Numbered from the stretch's first letter, positions 9,453 to 18,685 are shown. The stretch is DNA of 64,000 nt from Chryseomonas sp014190935 (GCF_014190935.1 NZ_JACHVV010000002.1:1116001-1180000), one strand, 5' to 3'. Notes: a model not told the origin generated them from the letters alone. Numbers and translations are program-made.

Positions 9453-9552
9453 GGGGTCTCCTCCGGTATGGGCTACATAGAGAGGGTGACCCCGGGCAAA
9501 CGGGCCTTGTTCCGGACGAAAAATCTCGCCCGATGGAAGCGTTTCGCTGCGA

Positions 9553-10851
9553 TCAGGCAGGCAACTCGCCAAGAACCTCACGGTAAAGGCCTTCCAGGCG
9601 GGTACGCAGTTCGTCGTCCAGGGTTTCGGCGGCCAGGCGCTGGCTGAAGACGTCCAGCGGGCTGAGTTCTTCCAGGGTTTCGCGCTGGGTACCCTGCAGG
9701 GCAGGGGCGACGGCGCTGCGCGCGCGCCTTACCCGCAGCACGTCCAGTGGCAATTCGGCCACCAAAGCGGAGATGCGCGGCTGCAGATCGGCCAGGTAGT
9801 CGTCACCGGCCACCACCACCTCGGCCCACACCGGGCACTCGGGGCTGCCGTCGGCCGCCGCCTCGACCAGGGCGGCGCCCAGGGTGTCGAGAGTGCCCTG
9901 CACCACGGCCAGTGGCTGGAAACAGGGCACCGCCACGGGCGTGACCCGCTCCAGGGCGGCGCCGAATTCCACCAGCAGGACTTCCTTGGCGCGTTCCTCG
10001 TCGAAACTCAGGCACAGCGGCGAGCCGCTGTAGCGCACCTGCTCCAGGCCGCCGACCCGCTGGGGTCGGTGGATATGGCCGAGGGCGATGTAGTCCGCCG
10101 GCGGAAAGGCGCTGGTGGGAAAGGCGTCGAGACTGCCGACATAGATCTCCCGCACCGACTCGCTGGCGCTGGCGCCTACGGTGGTCAGGTGGCCGGTGGC
10201 GATGATCGGCAGCGGCGCGCCCAGTTCGGCGCGGCGCGCCTCGGCCAGGGCGAACAACTCGGCATAGTGCCCCTGGATGGCCTGTTGCAGCGCCTGGCGC
10301 TTTTCCTCGGCGCTCTGCCCGGCCTGGCTCTGCACCACATCGCGCGGCCGCACGAAGGGAATGCCGCAGAGCAGCGCGCCGATCTCGCCGTCGCGGCGAC
10401 GCAATTCCAGCAACTGGTCGGCTGGCGTCTCGCTGACGCAGGGGATCACCCGGGTGTCCAGGCAGGCCAGCAATTCGCGGGACTCGGCCAGCACCGCGGC
10501 GGAATCATGGTTGCCGCCGAGCACCACCAGGCTGGCGCCGGTGCCGCGCAGGGCGACGATGAAGCCGTTGTACAACTCGCGGGCATAGCTCGGCGGCGTG
10601 GCGGTGTCGAAGATGTCTCCCGCCACCAGCACCACGTCTACCTCCTGCTCCGCCACCTGGGCGACCAGCCAGGCGAGAAAGGCGCGATGCTCGGCCTCGC
10701 GGGTGCGTCCGAGGAAGTGCTGCCCCAGGTGCCAGTCGGAGGTGTGCAGCAGGCGCAGGCCGCTGGCGGGAGCGGACTTGCGGGCGCGCCTGGGCTTGGG
10801 TTTTTCCTCGGCGGCGGCGGCGGGCAGATCGAACAGCGGGAGGTTTTCCAT
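9553..10851 (-). CDS. sbcD: Exonuclease SbcCD, nuclease subunit SbcD
   Basis: Metallophosphoesterase subunit of the SbcCD nuclease. The conserved core begins LRLLHTSDWHLGQ after an extra 30-residue N-terminal stretch rich in Ala, Pro and Lys, so the true start could lie further in. Metal-binding motifs are readable: DWHLG, GDIFD and GNHDS, and later a GHxH-type segment ALGHIHRPQ. The product is 432 residues, close to family length. The gene ends 100 bases before the start of the SRPBCC gene. In most bacteria sbcD directly precedes sbcC; here two genes intervene. It may be read through from ugpC, which ends 104 bases upstream. Confidence 0.94.
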   Translation of the reverse strand: MENLPLFDLPAAAAEEKPKPRRARKSAPASGLRLLHTSDWHLGQHFLGRTREAEHRAFLAWLVAQVAEQEVDVVLVAGDIFDTATPPSYARELYNGFIVALRGTGASLVVLGGNHDSAAVLAESRELLACLDTRVIPCVSETPADQLLELRRRDGEIGALLCGIPFVRPRDVVQSQAGQSAEEKRQALQQAIQGHYAELFALAEARRAELGAPLPIIATGHLTTVGASASESVREIYVGSLDAFPTSAFPPADYIALGHIHRPQRVGGLEQVRYSGSPLCLSFDEERAKEVLLVEFGAALERVTPVAVPCFQPLAVVQGTLDTLGAALVEAAADGSPECPVWAEVVVAGDDYLADLQPRISALVAELPLDVLRVRRARSAVAPALQGTQRETLEELSPLDVFSQRLAAETLDDELRTRLEGLYREVLGELPA

Positions 10852-10955
10852 GGGTATCGGCGGTCAGCGCGGCAAAGGGCGCAGTATCCTCTCCGGGGCG
10901 CCGGAGGGAAACCGCCCCGCGCCCCGACCGGACCGGCGTGCCTAGCGCCTAATGC

Positions 10956-12041
10956 CTAGTGCCGGGGATCGAGGCGCTGCCCGGAGGCGGCGTCGAACAG
11001 GTGCAGGTGCTCCGCTGGCGCGCGCAGCTGCAGGACATGACCCGGCGCCGGCCGCTGCTGATGGGGCAGGCGCACCACCAGCGCCTGCTCGCCCCAGCGC
11101 CCATGGGCCAGGTTGTCGGCGCCGAGGATCTCCAGGGTGCGGACCACCAGCGGCAGGCCCTGCTCCGAAATACCGCAGGGTTGCAGGTGCTCGGGCCGGA
11201 TGCCCAGGCAGACCGGGCGTCCGGCCAGGTGGCGATAGCCCGGCCCCAGCGGCAGGCGCAGACCGCCCGGCACGTCGCAGTGGCTGCCCGCGGCGTCGAC
11301 CTGGCCATCCAGCAGGTTCATCGCCGGACTGCCGATGAAGCTGGCGACGAAACGCGTCGCCGGACGTTCGTAGACCTCCACCGGGGTGCCGAGCTGCTCG
11401 ACCACCCCCGCCTGCATCACCACCACACGCTGGGCCAGGGTCATGGCCTCCACCTGGTCATGGGTGACATAGAGGCTGGTGGTCGCGAGTCGCTGGTGCA
11501 GCTGCTGCAACTCCAGACGCATCTGCACCCGCAGCTTGGCGTCCAGGTTGGAGAGCGGCTCGTCGAACAGGAACACCGCCGGATCGCGCACCAGGGCGCG
11601 CCCCATGGCCACCCGCTGGCGCTGGCCGCCGGACAGCTCTCGCGGCCGCCGTTCGAGCAGGCCCTCCAGTTCCAGGATGCGCACCGCCTCCTTGACCCGG
11701 GTGGCGATCTCGGCGCGGCCGAGACCGGCGATCTTGAGGCCCCAGGCCAGACTCTCGGCCACGCTCATGTGCGGATAGAGGGCGTAGTTCTGGAATACCA
11801 TGGCGATGCCGCGCGCCTTGGGTTCCAGCGCGGTGACGTCCCGGCCGCCGATGTGGATGCTGCCGGCGCTGACCCGCTCCAGCCCCGCCACCAGTCGCAG
11901 TAGGGTGGACTTGCCGCAGCCCGAAGGGCCCACCAGCACGATGAATTCGCCATCCGCCACCTGAAGATCGAGGGGCTGGATGACCTGGGTCTTGCCGCCG
12001 CTCCAGCTCTTGGAGACGGCCCTGAGTTCGAGGTTTGCCAT
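10956..12041 (-). CDS. ugpC: sn-glycerol-3-phosphate ABC transporter, ATP-binding protein
   Basis: Cytoplasmic ATPase of the Ugp importer, 361 residues. Walker A GPSGCGKST lies near residue 38, signature LSGGQRQRV near 137, and Walker B VFLFDEPLSNLDAKLR near 157, with the H-loop VTHDQ at about 190. A C-terminal TOBE-type regulatory domain follows, typical of MalK/UgpC subunits. It is the last gene of ugpBAEC and begins 2 bases after the ugpE stop, so translation is probably coupled. Related importers for other sugars are alike, but the operon order B-A-E-C and the binding protein support Ugp. Confidence 0.93.
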   Translation of the reverse strand: MANLELRAVSKSWSGGKTQVIQPLDLQVADGEFIVLVGPSGCGKSTLLRLVAGLERVSAGSIHIGGRDVTALEPKARGIAMVFQNYALYPHMSVAESLAWGLKIAGLGRAEIATRVKEAVRILELEGLLERRPRELSGGQRQRVAMGRALVRDPAVFLFDEPLSNLDAKLRVQMRLELQQLHQRLATTSLYVTHDQVEAMTLAQRVVVMQAGVVEQLGTPVEVYERPATRFVASFIGSPAMNLLDGQVDAAGSHCDVPGGLRLPLGPGYRHLAGRPVCLGIRPEHLQPCGISEQGLPLVVRTLEILGADNLAHGRWGEQALVVRLPHQQRPAPGHVLQLRAPAEHLHLFDAASGQRLDPRH

Positions 12042-12043
12042 GG

Positions 12044-12889
12044 TTACTTTTCGCTATCCACCAGACCGCGCACGAAGGCGCGTTGCATGACCATCACCAC
12101 CGCCACCGGCGGGATCAGGGTGAGCAGCATGGCCGCCATCACCTGGTTCCATTGCGGCGCCCGCTCGCCGAGCGAGAGCATGCCGCGAATGCCCGCCACG
12201 GCCGTGCCGAGGTCGGGGTTGCTGACGATCAGCAGCGGCCAGAGGTACTGGTTCCAGCCGTAGATGAAGGTGATGACGAACAGCGCCGCCAGGTTGGTCC
12301 GCGACAGCGGCAGGACGATGTCGCGAAAGAAGCGCAGCGGCGAGGCGCCATCGATGCGCGCCGCTTCCAGCAATTCTTCGGGCAGCGTCAGAAAGAACTG
12401 GCGGAACAGGAAGGTGGCGGTGGCCGAGGCCATCAGCGGCAGCGTGAGGCCGGCGTAGCTGTCCAGCATGCCCAGGTGGCCGATGGTGTCCACGGTGGGA
12501 AAGATGCGCACCTCCACCGGCAGCATCAGGGTGATGAAGATCAGCCAGAAGGCCAGGGTGCGCAGCGGAAAGCGGAACCAGACGACGGCGAAGGCCGAGA
12601 GGATGGACACCGACAGCTTGCCCAGGGTGATGCCCAGCGCCACCAGGAAGCTGTTGAGCAGCAGCCGCCAGAACGGCGCGGTGCTGTTGCCCACGCCCTC
12701 GGTCCAGATCAGGCCGAGGTTGTCCCAGAGATGGCGCCCAGGGACCAGGGTCATGGGCGTGGCGAACACCGCCCGGTCGTCGAGGGTGGCGGCCACGAAG
12801 GCCACATAGAGCGGAAAGAGGATGACGCCGATGCCCAGCACCAGCATCAGGTGGCACAGCAGGGTCAGCCCGCGGCGATTCTCGATCAT
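12044..12889 (-). CDS. ugpE: sn-glycerol-3-phosphate ABC transporter, permease UgpE
   Basis: Inner-membrane permease of the MalG type, 281 residues with about six membrane segments. The cytoplasmic EAA loop that contacts the ATPase reads EAARIDGASPLRFF near residue 195. The ATG overlaps the ugpA stop (ATGA), so translation is coupled. A very long open frame reading into ugpA territory in this phase is a shadow. Function follows from the permease family and the complete ugpBAEC order. Confidence 0.93.
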   Translation of the reverse strand: MIENRRGLTLLCHLMLVLGIGVILFPLYVAFVAATLDDRAVFATPMTLVPGRHLWDNLGLIWTEGVGNSTAPFWRLLLNSFLVALGITLGKLSVSILSAFAVVWFRFPLRTLAFWLIFITLMLPVEVRIFPTVDTIGHLGMLDSYAGLTLPLMASATATFLFRQFFLTLPEELLEAARIDGASPLRFFRDIVLPLSRTNLAALFVITFIYGWNQYLWPLLIVSNPDLGTAVAGIRGMLSLGERAPQWNQVMAAMLLTLIPPVAVVMVMQRAFVRGLVDSEK

Positions 12890-13782
12890 TGATAGCGCAC
12901 CCGGCGTTCGACGTAGCGGAACTGCACCACCGTGAGCACGATGACCAGCAGCATCAGCACCACCGACTGGGCGGCGGAGGCGGCGGAGGCGGCGAGATCG
13001 AGTCCGGTGAAGCCCTCGCGGTAGATCTTGTAGATCAGGGTGGTGGTGGCCTGCACCGGCCCGCCGCCGGTGGCCGCGTCGATCACCGGAAAGGTGTCGA
13101 AGAAGGCGTAGACCAGGTTGACCACCAGCAGGAAGAAGCTGATCGGCGCGATCAGCGGCAGCGACAGCTGCAGGAAGCGGCGCAGCGGCCCGGCGCCGTC
13201 GATGGCGGCGGCCTCCAGCAGCGAGCGCGGGATGGATTGCAGCGCCGCGAAGAAGAACAGGAAATTGTAGCTGATCTGCTTCCACACCGAGGCGAGCACC
13301 ACCAGGAACATAGCCTGGCCGGCGTTCTGGGCGTGGTTCCAGTGATAGCCGTAGCGTTCCAGCACCAGGGTGAGCAGACCGAGACCGGGGTTGAACAGGA
13401 AGATCCACAGCACCGCGGCGATGGCCGGTGCCACCGCATAGGGCAGCAGCAGCAGGGTCTGGTAGATCCGGCTGCCGCGCACCACCAGATCGACCAGGGC
13501 CGCCAGCACCAGGGACACCAGCAGGCCGCAGCCGGTCACCAGGGCGCTGAAGGTCAGGGTGGTCCAGAAGGAGGCCAGATACAGCGGGTCCTGGAACAGC
13601 TGACGGAAGTTGTCGAGACCGACGAACTGGCTGGACAGGCCGAAGGGATCGACGCTCTGCAGCGAATACCAGAGCGTCTTGCCGGCGGGCCAGAGAAAGA
13701 ACACGGCGGTGATCGCCAGCTGCGGCGCGAGCAGCGCATAGGGCAGCCAGCCGGAAGGAAAGACCTGACGGGATGTAGACAT
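12886..13782 (-). CDS. ugpA: sn-glycerol-3-phosphate ABC transporter, permease UgpA
   Basis: Inner-membrane permease of the MalF type, 298 residues with about six hydrophobic segments. The EAA loop EAAAIDGAGPLRRFL lies near residue 215. The chosen ATG at 13782 gives the normal UgpA N-terminus (MSTSRQVFPSG, then hydrophobic); an upstream extension of the open frame is charged and unlike the family. It pairs with UgpE to form the transmembrane channel and lies 73 bases after ugpB. Confidence 0.93.
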   Translation of the reverse strand: MSTSRQVFPSGWLPYALLAPQLAITAVFFLWPAGKTLWYSLQSVDPFGLSSQFVGLDNFRQLFQDPLYLASFWTTLTFSALVTGCGLLVSLVLAALVDLVVRGSRIYQTLLLLPYAVAPAIAAVLWIFLFNPGLGLLTLVLERYGYHWNHAQNAGQAMFLVVLASVWKQISYNFLFFFAALQSIPRSLLEAAAIDGAGPLRRFLQLSLPLIAPISFFLLVVNLVYAFFDTFPVIDAATGGGPVQATTTLIYKIYREGFTGLDLAASAASAAQSVVLMLLVIVLTVVQFRYVERRVRYQ

Positions 13783-13855
13783 GGGCACGCATCGTCGCGA
13801 AAAGAGGAACGGCGCCTGCAGTCGTCGGCAGGCGCCGCCAGGGCGGACCCCGGGC

Positions 13856-15172
13856 TTACTGGGTGGATTTTTCGAAGCGACGCAACAGCACGTTGCCGCG
13901 CTGCACGGCGGCATCCAGCGCCTGCTGCGGGGCCTGCTTGCCGGTCCAGACGCTTTCCAGCTCTTCATCGATCACCGCACGGATCTGCGGCATGTTGCCC
14001 AGGCGCAGGCCCTTGGTGAAGGCCAGCGGCGGCTTGTTCAGCATCTGCCGGGTGGCGATGTCGGCCCCTGGGTTCTTGGTATAGAAGCCCTGCTCGCGGG
14101 TCAGGTCGTAGGCCGCCTTGGTGATTGGCAGGTAGCCGGTCAGCTGGTGCCATTCGGCGGCGATCGCCGGCTGCGCCAGGAAGGCGAGGAATTCGGCCAC
14201 GCCACGCTTCACCGTCGCATCCTGGCCCTTGAACACCCAGAGGCTGGCGCCGCCGATGATGGCGTTCTGGGGGGCGCTCTTGAGATCGCCGTCGTAGGGC
14301 ATCATGGCCACGCCGAAGTCGAACTTGGCGTAGTGGCGGATGTTGGCCAGCGAGCCGGACGAGGTGGTCAGCATGGCGCAGTCGCCGTTGTAGAACTTCT
14401 CCGTGGATTCGTCCTTGCGGCCGACGTAGGTGAAGTCACCGCGCTTGCCCATCTCCTGCAACAGGGCGATGTGCCTGACCTGCGGCGCCTGGTTGAATTC
14501 CAGCACGGCATCGCTGCCCAGGTAGCCGTTGTCCTGGCTGGCGAAGGGCAGGCCGTTCCAGGCGCTGAAGTTTTCCAGTTGCACCCAGCTCTGCCAGCCG
14601 CTGGTATAGCCGCACTTCAGGCCGGCGGCGCGCAACTTGGCGCTGTCCTCGGCCAGCTCCTTCCAGGTCTTGGGTGGCGCTTCCGGATCGAGGCCGGCCT
14701 GCTTGAAGGCCGCCTTGTTGTAGTAGAGCACCGGGGTGGAACTGTTGAACGGCATGGACAGCAGCTGACCGGTCTTGGCGTCGCTGTAGTAGCTGGCGAC
14801 GGTGGGTACGAAGCCCGCTTCATCCAGCTTCACGCCCGCATCCTTGAACACCTGGTAGACCGGCTCGATGGCCCTGGACGCCATCATGGTCGCGGTGCCC
14901 ACTTCGTAGACCTGCAGGATGGCCGGCGGCTTGCCGGTCCGGAAGGCCGCGATGCCGGCCGCCAGATTCTGCTCGTAGTTGCCCTTGTACACCGGCTGCA
15001 CCTGGAATTCCGGATGCGCCTGGTTGAAGCGCTGGGCCAGGGAATCGACCTCCTTGCCAAGCTCCGCATCCATCGAATGCCAGAAGGGAATGGGCGTCGC
15101 CGCCCACACCGGGCCGCCACTCACCAGCCCGAGCACCAATCCCAACGTCAAACCGCGAAGCGAAGCCTGCAT
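13856..15172 (-). CDS. ugpB: sn-glycerol-3-phosphate ABC transporter, periplasmic binding protein
   Basis: Periplasmic solute receptor that captures glycerol-3-phosphate and its diesters, 438 residues. The first 24 residues form a signal peptide ending VWAA, followed by TPIPFWHSMDAELGKEVD, which closely fits UgpB. Internal segments such as FNSSTPVLYYNK, TSGWQSWVQLENFSAWN and GGASLWVF also match the family. First gene of ugpBAEC. A Pho-box-like site lies about 85 bases upstream of the ATG, in agreement with PhoB control of ugp in E. coli. Confidence 0.95.
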   Translation of the reverse strand: MQASLRGLTLGLVLGLVSGGPVWAATPIPFWHSMDAELGKEVDSLAQRFNQAHPEFQVQPVYKGNYEQNLAAGIAAFRTGKPPAILQVYEVGTATMMASRAIEPVYQVFKDAGVKLDEAGFVPTVASYYSDAKTGQLLSMPFNSSTPVLYYNKAAFKQAGLDPEAPPKTWKELAEDSAKLRAAGLKCGYTSGWQSWVQLENFSAWNGLPFASQDNGYLGSDAVLEFNQAPQVRHIALLQEMGKRGDFTYVGRKDESTEKFYNGDCAMLTTSSGSLANIRHYAKFDFGVAMMPYDGDLKSAPQNAIIGGASLWVFKGQDATVKRGVAEFLAFLAQPAIAAEWHQLTGYLPITKAAYDLTREQGFYTKNPGADIATRQMLNKPPLAFTKGLRLGNMPQIRAVIDEELESVWTGKQAPQQALDAAVQRGNVLLRRFEKSTQ

Positions 15173-15256
15173 GTCTGTGCCGCCCTTATCGATAGCCTGA
15201 GGAGCGAAGGCGCGAAATCGCGCCTTGCTGTTCGAAAGGCAACATGCCAGGCAGAG

Positions 15257-15274
15257 ATGACAGTCAGGCTACAG
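15257..15274 (-). promoter_or_regulatory. Candidate Pho box upstream of ugpB
   Basis: Read on the minus strand it is CTGTAGC, then CTGA, then CTGTCAT. This gives two 7-mers with 11-base periodicity as in the PhoB consensus (CTGTCAT, 4 bases, CTGTCAT). The second half matches 7/7, the first 4/7. It lies about 85 bases before the ugpB start, and E. coli ugp is PhoB-activated. Confidence 0.5.
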
Positions 15275-15388
15275 CGAAGGCGGCATACAACCCCCCCTGA
15301 AAGCTGCTTCGTAGAGCCGTTCAGCGACGAAATTCCTGGCGAGCGCGGCGGCAGTCCGGTAAGGCCAGGTCGCCACAGCTGCCAGGCG

Positions 15389-16579
15389 CTAGCAGCGACT
15401 CGCGGGCGGCGCCGCCAGGGTCAGCCGCCGCACCAGGCTGGGCACCAGGCTCAGCACGCCCAGCAGCGCCATCCCCAGGCCGACCCACAGGGGCGCGCGC
15501 AGGCCCTGGCCGGCATCGATGGCCGCGCCACCGGCCCAGGCACCCACCGCCAGGCCCGCGGTGATCACCGAGGTATGCAGGGTGTTGACCAGGGGCCCCG
15601 GGGTGGCGGCGGCCATGACCCGGGCGACCATGGCCGGGTTGAGCGCCACCCCGGTCAGGCCGATCAGCGCCAGCGCCAGCAGGCTGGCCGCGGCACTCTC
15701 GGCGCAGCTGACGAAGAGGGCGAAGCCCAGCGCCAGCACGACCAGCCCGATACCCTGCACCTTCAGGGTGTAGCGATCGGCCAGGCGACCCACCAGCAGA
15801 TTGCCCAACACGTTGGCGAGGCCGTAACCCATCAGCAACCAGGGAATGGTGGTGGCCGCGAAACCCGTCACCTGGATCAGGATGGGCGAGAAATAGCTGA
15901 AGCCGGCGAAGGTCGCGCCGATGATCAGGCCGCTGGTGAGGTAGGCCGCCCAGAGCCTGGCGCTGACCAGGGTCCGCAGCTCGCCACCCAGTTGCCCGGC
16001 CGCGCGCGCCGGCGCCCGGGGCACGCACAGGCCGACCAGCAGGGTGCAGCAGGCCGCCAGCAGGGCGACCGCCCAGAAGCTGGCACGCCAGCCGGCCAGT
16101 TGCTCGATCAGCACCGTACCCGGCACCCCGAACACGGGCGCCAGCATGAGTCCGGACAGGATCAGCGAGGCCGCCCGGCCGCGGCGATCCGGCGTGACCA
16201 GGTTGGCGCCCAGGGTCAGACAGAGGCCGATGCTGGCGGAGCTGGCGATGCCCATGAGCACCCTCCCCGCCGCCATCACCGGATAGCTGGCCGCCAGCGC
16301 GGCGATCACGGCGCCCACCAGATAGAACGCCAGCAGCCACAGCAGCGCCGACTTCTCCGCCAGCCGCAGGGCCAGCAGCAACAGGGTCAGCGGCGGGCCG
16401 CCCAGAGCCATGCCCAGGGCATACCAGGAGATCAGATAGCCGATCTGGCCGATGGAGACGCCGAGATCGGCGGCCAGCGCCGGCATCATGCCGGCCACCA
16501 TGAATTCGGCGGTGGTCAGCGCGAAGATGGTCAGGGCCAGCAGATAGATGAGACGGGGGATGGCGGGTGGGGCAGTCAT
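15389..16579 (-). CDS. MFS transporter (DHA1-type efflux, AraJ/YdhP-like)
   Basis: Inner-membrane exporter of 396 residues with about 12 hydrophobic segments. The N-terminal half has FALTTAEFMVAGMMPALAADLGVSIGQIGYLISWYA split across TM1-TM2, a pattern typical of the arabinose-efflux/AraJ group, and a loop VTPDRRGRAAS between the middle helices. Substrate unknown. The start at 16579 gives the shortest complete first helix; a TTG at 16615 would add 12 residues. It lies between ugpB and a LysR gene, all on the minus strand but with separate gaps of over 170 bases, so probably its own unit. Confidence 0.86.
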   Translation of the reverse strand: MTAPPAIPRLIYLLALTIFALTTAEFMVAGMMPALAADLGVSIGQIGYLISWYALGMALGGPPLTLLLLALRLAEKSALLWLLAFYLVGAVIAALAASYPVMAAGRVLMGIASSASIGLCLTLGANLVTPDRRGRAASLILSGLMLAPVFGVPGTVLIEQLAGWRASFWAVALLAACCTLLVGLCVPRAPARAAGQLGGELRTLVSARLWAAYLTSGLIIGATFAGFSYFSPILIQVTGFAATTIPWLLMGYGLANVLGNLLVGRLADRYTLKVQGIGLVVLALGFALFVSCAESAAASLLALALIGLTGVALNPAMVARVMAAATPGPLVNTLHTSVITAGLAVGAWAGGAAIDAGQGLRAPLWVGLGMALLGVLSLVPSLVRRLTLAAPPASRC

Positions 16580-16752
16580 GACGGCGGAATATTCCAGAAC
16601 AGCGGACAGGAGCAACGGTAGCGGCCGGACGTGCGTATCGATCCGGCGCGTCTCGAAGGGCGGGACTGAGCTTGATGGGCATCAGGAGTCGAGCGGCAAG
16701 CCGGGCACCTTAGTGGCTGCGCGGCCGACCGGTCAAACCTCGCGCCGCCTGG

Positions 16753-17613
16753 CTAGAGGCGGAAATCCTCGGCGATCAGGCCGGCCAGCGAGGCGCAGGC
16801 GGGGCTGCGCTCGCCCGGTGGCGAGGCCAGCCGCAACTCGTGCACCGGCAGTTGCGCAAAGCCCTCTTCCGGCGTCAGTTCGCGCATCGGCGGGGTCATG
16901 CGCGTCCGGTCGGTGATGGCCACCGCCTGGCCCAGTTCGACCGCCGCCTCCAGCGCCGAAGAGGCGGCGCTGGTCACCACCGCATGCCAGCGCCGGCCCT
17001 GGCGGATGAGCAGGTCGATGCCCAGTTCGCGATAGCTGCAGCCCTCGCCGTGCAGCGCCAGGGGCACGCTGGCGTCCGCGCTCAGTTGCAGCCCGGGACC
17101 GGCGACCCACACCGGCTGGGTATGGCCGAACCGCTGGCCGTCCGCCCGGTCGGTGCGGGGCGGCCCCACCAGCAGCGCCAGGTCCAGCAGGCCCTGGCCG
17201 AGCCAGCGCCGGAGTTGGCTGCTGTTCCCGGTCATGACCTCCAGGACGATCCCGGGATGCTCGCCCTGCAAGCGCGGCAGCACGGCCTTGAGCAGGCGCG
17301 CGGCATAGTCCTCGGCCACGCCCAGGCGCACCTCGCCCACCACCGGCTGGCCGGTGAGACCGGCGAGGATGCGGTCGTGAGCCTGCAGCAGGTCGGCGGT
17401 CTCCAACAGCACGCGGCGCCCGAGCGGCGTCAGGGTCACGGCCTGGTTGTCGCGCTCGAACAGCCGGCCACCGGTCTGCTCTTCCAGTCGGCGGATCTGG
17501 CTGCTCACCGCCGAGGGACTGCGATTGAGCTGCAGCGAGGCGGCGCGAAACTGCCCCAGCCGCACGATGGTGTGGAAGGTACGCAGGACATCGATATCGA
17601 GAGGTGCGGGCAT
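16753..17613 (-). CDS. LysR-family transcriptional regulator
   Basis: DNA-binding regulator of 286 residues. The N-terminal winged helix reads IDVLRTFHTIVRLGQFRAA and SPSAVSSQIRRLEEQTG, followed by a substrate-binding domain from about residue 90. It is transcribed divergently from an EamA-type transporter whose ATG lies 97 bases away, and an inverted repeat of LysR type sits between them. It probably controls that transporter and itself; the inducer is unknown. Confidence 0.92.
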   Translation of the reverse strand: MPAPLDIDVLRTFHTIVRLGQFRAASLQLNRSPSAVSSQIRRLEEQTGGRLFERDNQAVTLTPLGRRVLLETADLLQAHDRILAGLTGQPVVGEVRLGVAEDYAARLLKAVLPRLQGEHPGIVLEVMTGNSSQLRRWLGQGLLDLALLVGPPRTDRADGQRFGHTQPVWVAGPGLQLSADASVPLALHGEGCSYRELGIDLLIRQGRRWHAVVTSAASSALEAAVELGQAVAITDRTRMTPPMRELTPEEGFAQLPVHELRLASPPGERSPACASLAGLIAEDFRL

Positions 17614-17622
17614 GATGCGTTT

Positions 17623-17646
17623 TTATCGAACCATAGCTACCGATAA
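17623..17646. promoter_or_regulatory. Candidate LysR operator between lysR and EamA gene
   Basis: Inverted repeat TTATCG, 12 bases, CGATAA, just upstream of the LysR start and about 65 bases before the EamA ATG. The dyad spacing includes the T-N11-A pattern seen at LysR sites. Placement between divergent regulator and target is the main support. Confidence 0.5.
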
Positions 17647-17710
17647 TGTCGTTTGAGTGTATTACCACCCTGGGCCAGGCTCAAGGCATTCCGTCATCTG
17701 GAGTCTGGCC

Positions 17711-18610
17711 ATGCCTGCCATCCTGTTTTCCCCGCTGCTGCGCCAACTTGCCTTGGTGCTGTGCTGGAGCGCCGGTTTCGTCGGTTATCGCTACGCCGCG
17801 GACCAGGCCCCTACCCTGCTGGTGACCTTTTGGCGCCTGCTGCTGGCCGCCCTGCTGCTGCTGCCTTTCGCCTGGGCCGAGGTGCGGCGATTGCCGCTGA
17901 AGATCGTCGGCCAGCAGGCGGGCATTGGCGTGCTGGCCTTTGCCGGCGCGGTAGGACCGGCGGCCAAGGCCATCGAACTGGGCGTCTCACCCGGGCTGGC
18001 GGCGCTGCTGTCGGATCTGTCGCCGCTGCTGGTGGCGCTGGGCTGCTGCCTGCTGCCGGGCCAGCGCACCAACGGACGCCAGTGGCTCGGCCTGGGCCTG
18101 GGCCTGACGGGCGTCCTGCTGGCCACCGGCGCGGGATTGGGCCTGGGCGTGGCTCCCGGCTGGGCCTACGTCCTGCCCCTGGGCAGCGCCCTGGCCCTGG
18201 CCCTGGCGACCCTGGTGCAGAGTCGCCTGCCGCCGAGTCGACTGGCGCTGCGGACCCAGCTGTTCATCCAGCTCGCGGCCAGCAGTCTGGTGATGCTGGG
18301 GGTAGCCGGGGTGGAAGGTCCTCTGACCCCACCGCTGACCCTCGGCTTCGCCCTGGCGGTGCTCTGGCTGCTGATCCCGACCCTGCTCGGCTTCGGCCTC
18401 TACTGGCTGTGCCTGCGTCAGGGCAGTCCCCAGGCGGTAAGTGGCGCGCTCTACCTGAGTCCGCCGGTGGCGCTGCTCTGGGCCTGGGCCTGTTTCGACG
18501 AACCCCTGGCGCCGGGCATGCTGCTCGGCCTGCTGTTCGCCCTGGCGGGATTGCTGTGCCTGAATGCGGCGGAGCGGACCCGGCAACCGGAGCCGGCGCT
18601 GGGCGGGTGA
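17711..18610 (+). CDS. EamA/DMT-family transporter
   Basis: Inner-membrane permease of 299 residues with about ten hydrophobic helices in two EamA halves, resembling RhaT/YedA-type metabolite exporters. The first half contains CWSAGFVGYRYAADQAPTLL, a typical DMT opening. The start at 17711 follows GGAG; an open frame extends to 17657 but the added residues are polar and unlike the family. It is divergent from the LysR regulator, which probably controls it. Substrate not predictable. Confidence 0.88.
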   Translation: MPAILFSPLLRQLALVLCWSAGFVGYRYAADQAPTLLVTFWRLLLAALLLLPFAWAEVRRLPLKIVGQQAGIGVLAFAGAVGPAAKAIELGVSPGLAALLSDLSPLLVALGCCLLPGQRTNGRQWLGLGLGLTGVLLATGAGLGLGVAPGWAYVLPLGSALALALATLVQSRLPPSRLALRTQLFIQLAASSLVMLGVAGVEGPLTPPLTLGFALAVLWLLIPTLLGFGLYWLCLRQGSPQAVSGALYLSPPVALLWAWACFDEPLAPGMLLGLLFALAGLLCLNAAERTRQPEPALGG

Positions 18611-18655
18611 CTCTCTGGGGAGGGTGCGATGCCGACGGCCGTCAGCATCGGCGAA

Positions 18656-18676
18656 GGCCTCGCGCGTGGCGAGGCC
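18656..18676. terminator. Strong hairpin between convergent genes
   Basis: Arm GGCCTCGC, loop GCGTG, arm GCGAGGCC. It lies 45 bases after the EamA stop and 10 bases after the stop of the minus-strand 51-residue gene. Probably a bidirectional terminator, although no U-run follows. Confidence 0.5.
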
Positions 18677-18685
18677 GGCAGGCGG

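Noticed and set aside
12044..13792. A 582-codon minus frame apparently fusing two permeases.
   Set aside because: Its first half is the wrong frame of ugpA; ugpE has its own ATG overlapping the ugpA stop.
15244..15263. A second pairing of Pho-like 7-mers before ugpB (CTGTCAT and CTGGCAT).
   Set aside because: The two are 13 bases apart rather than 11, off the PhoB helical phase; the adjacent pairing at 15257-15274 has correct spacing.
13781..16621. A 946-codon plus-strand frame over ugpB and the MFS gene.
   Set aside because: Gln/Gly/Arg-rich antisense artefact across two well supported minus-strand genes.
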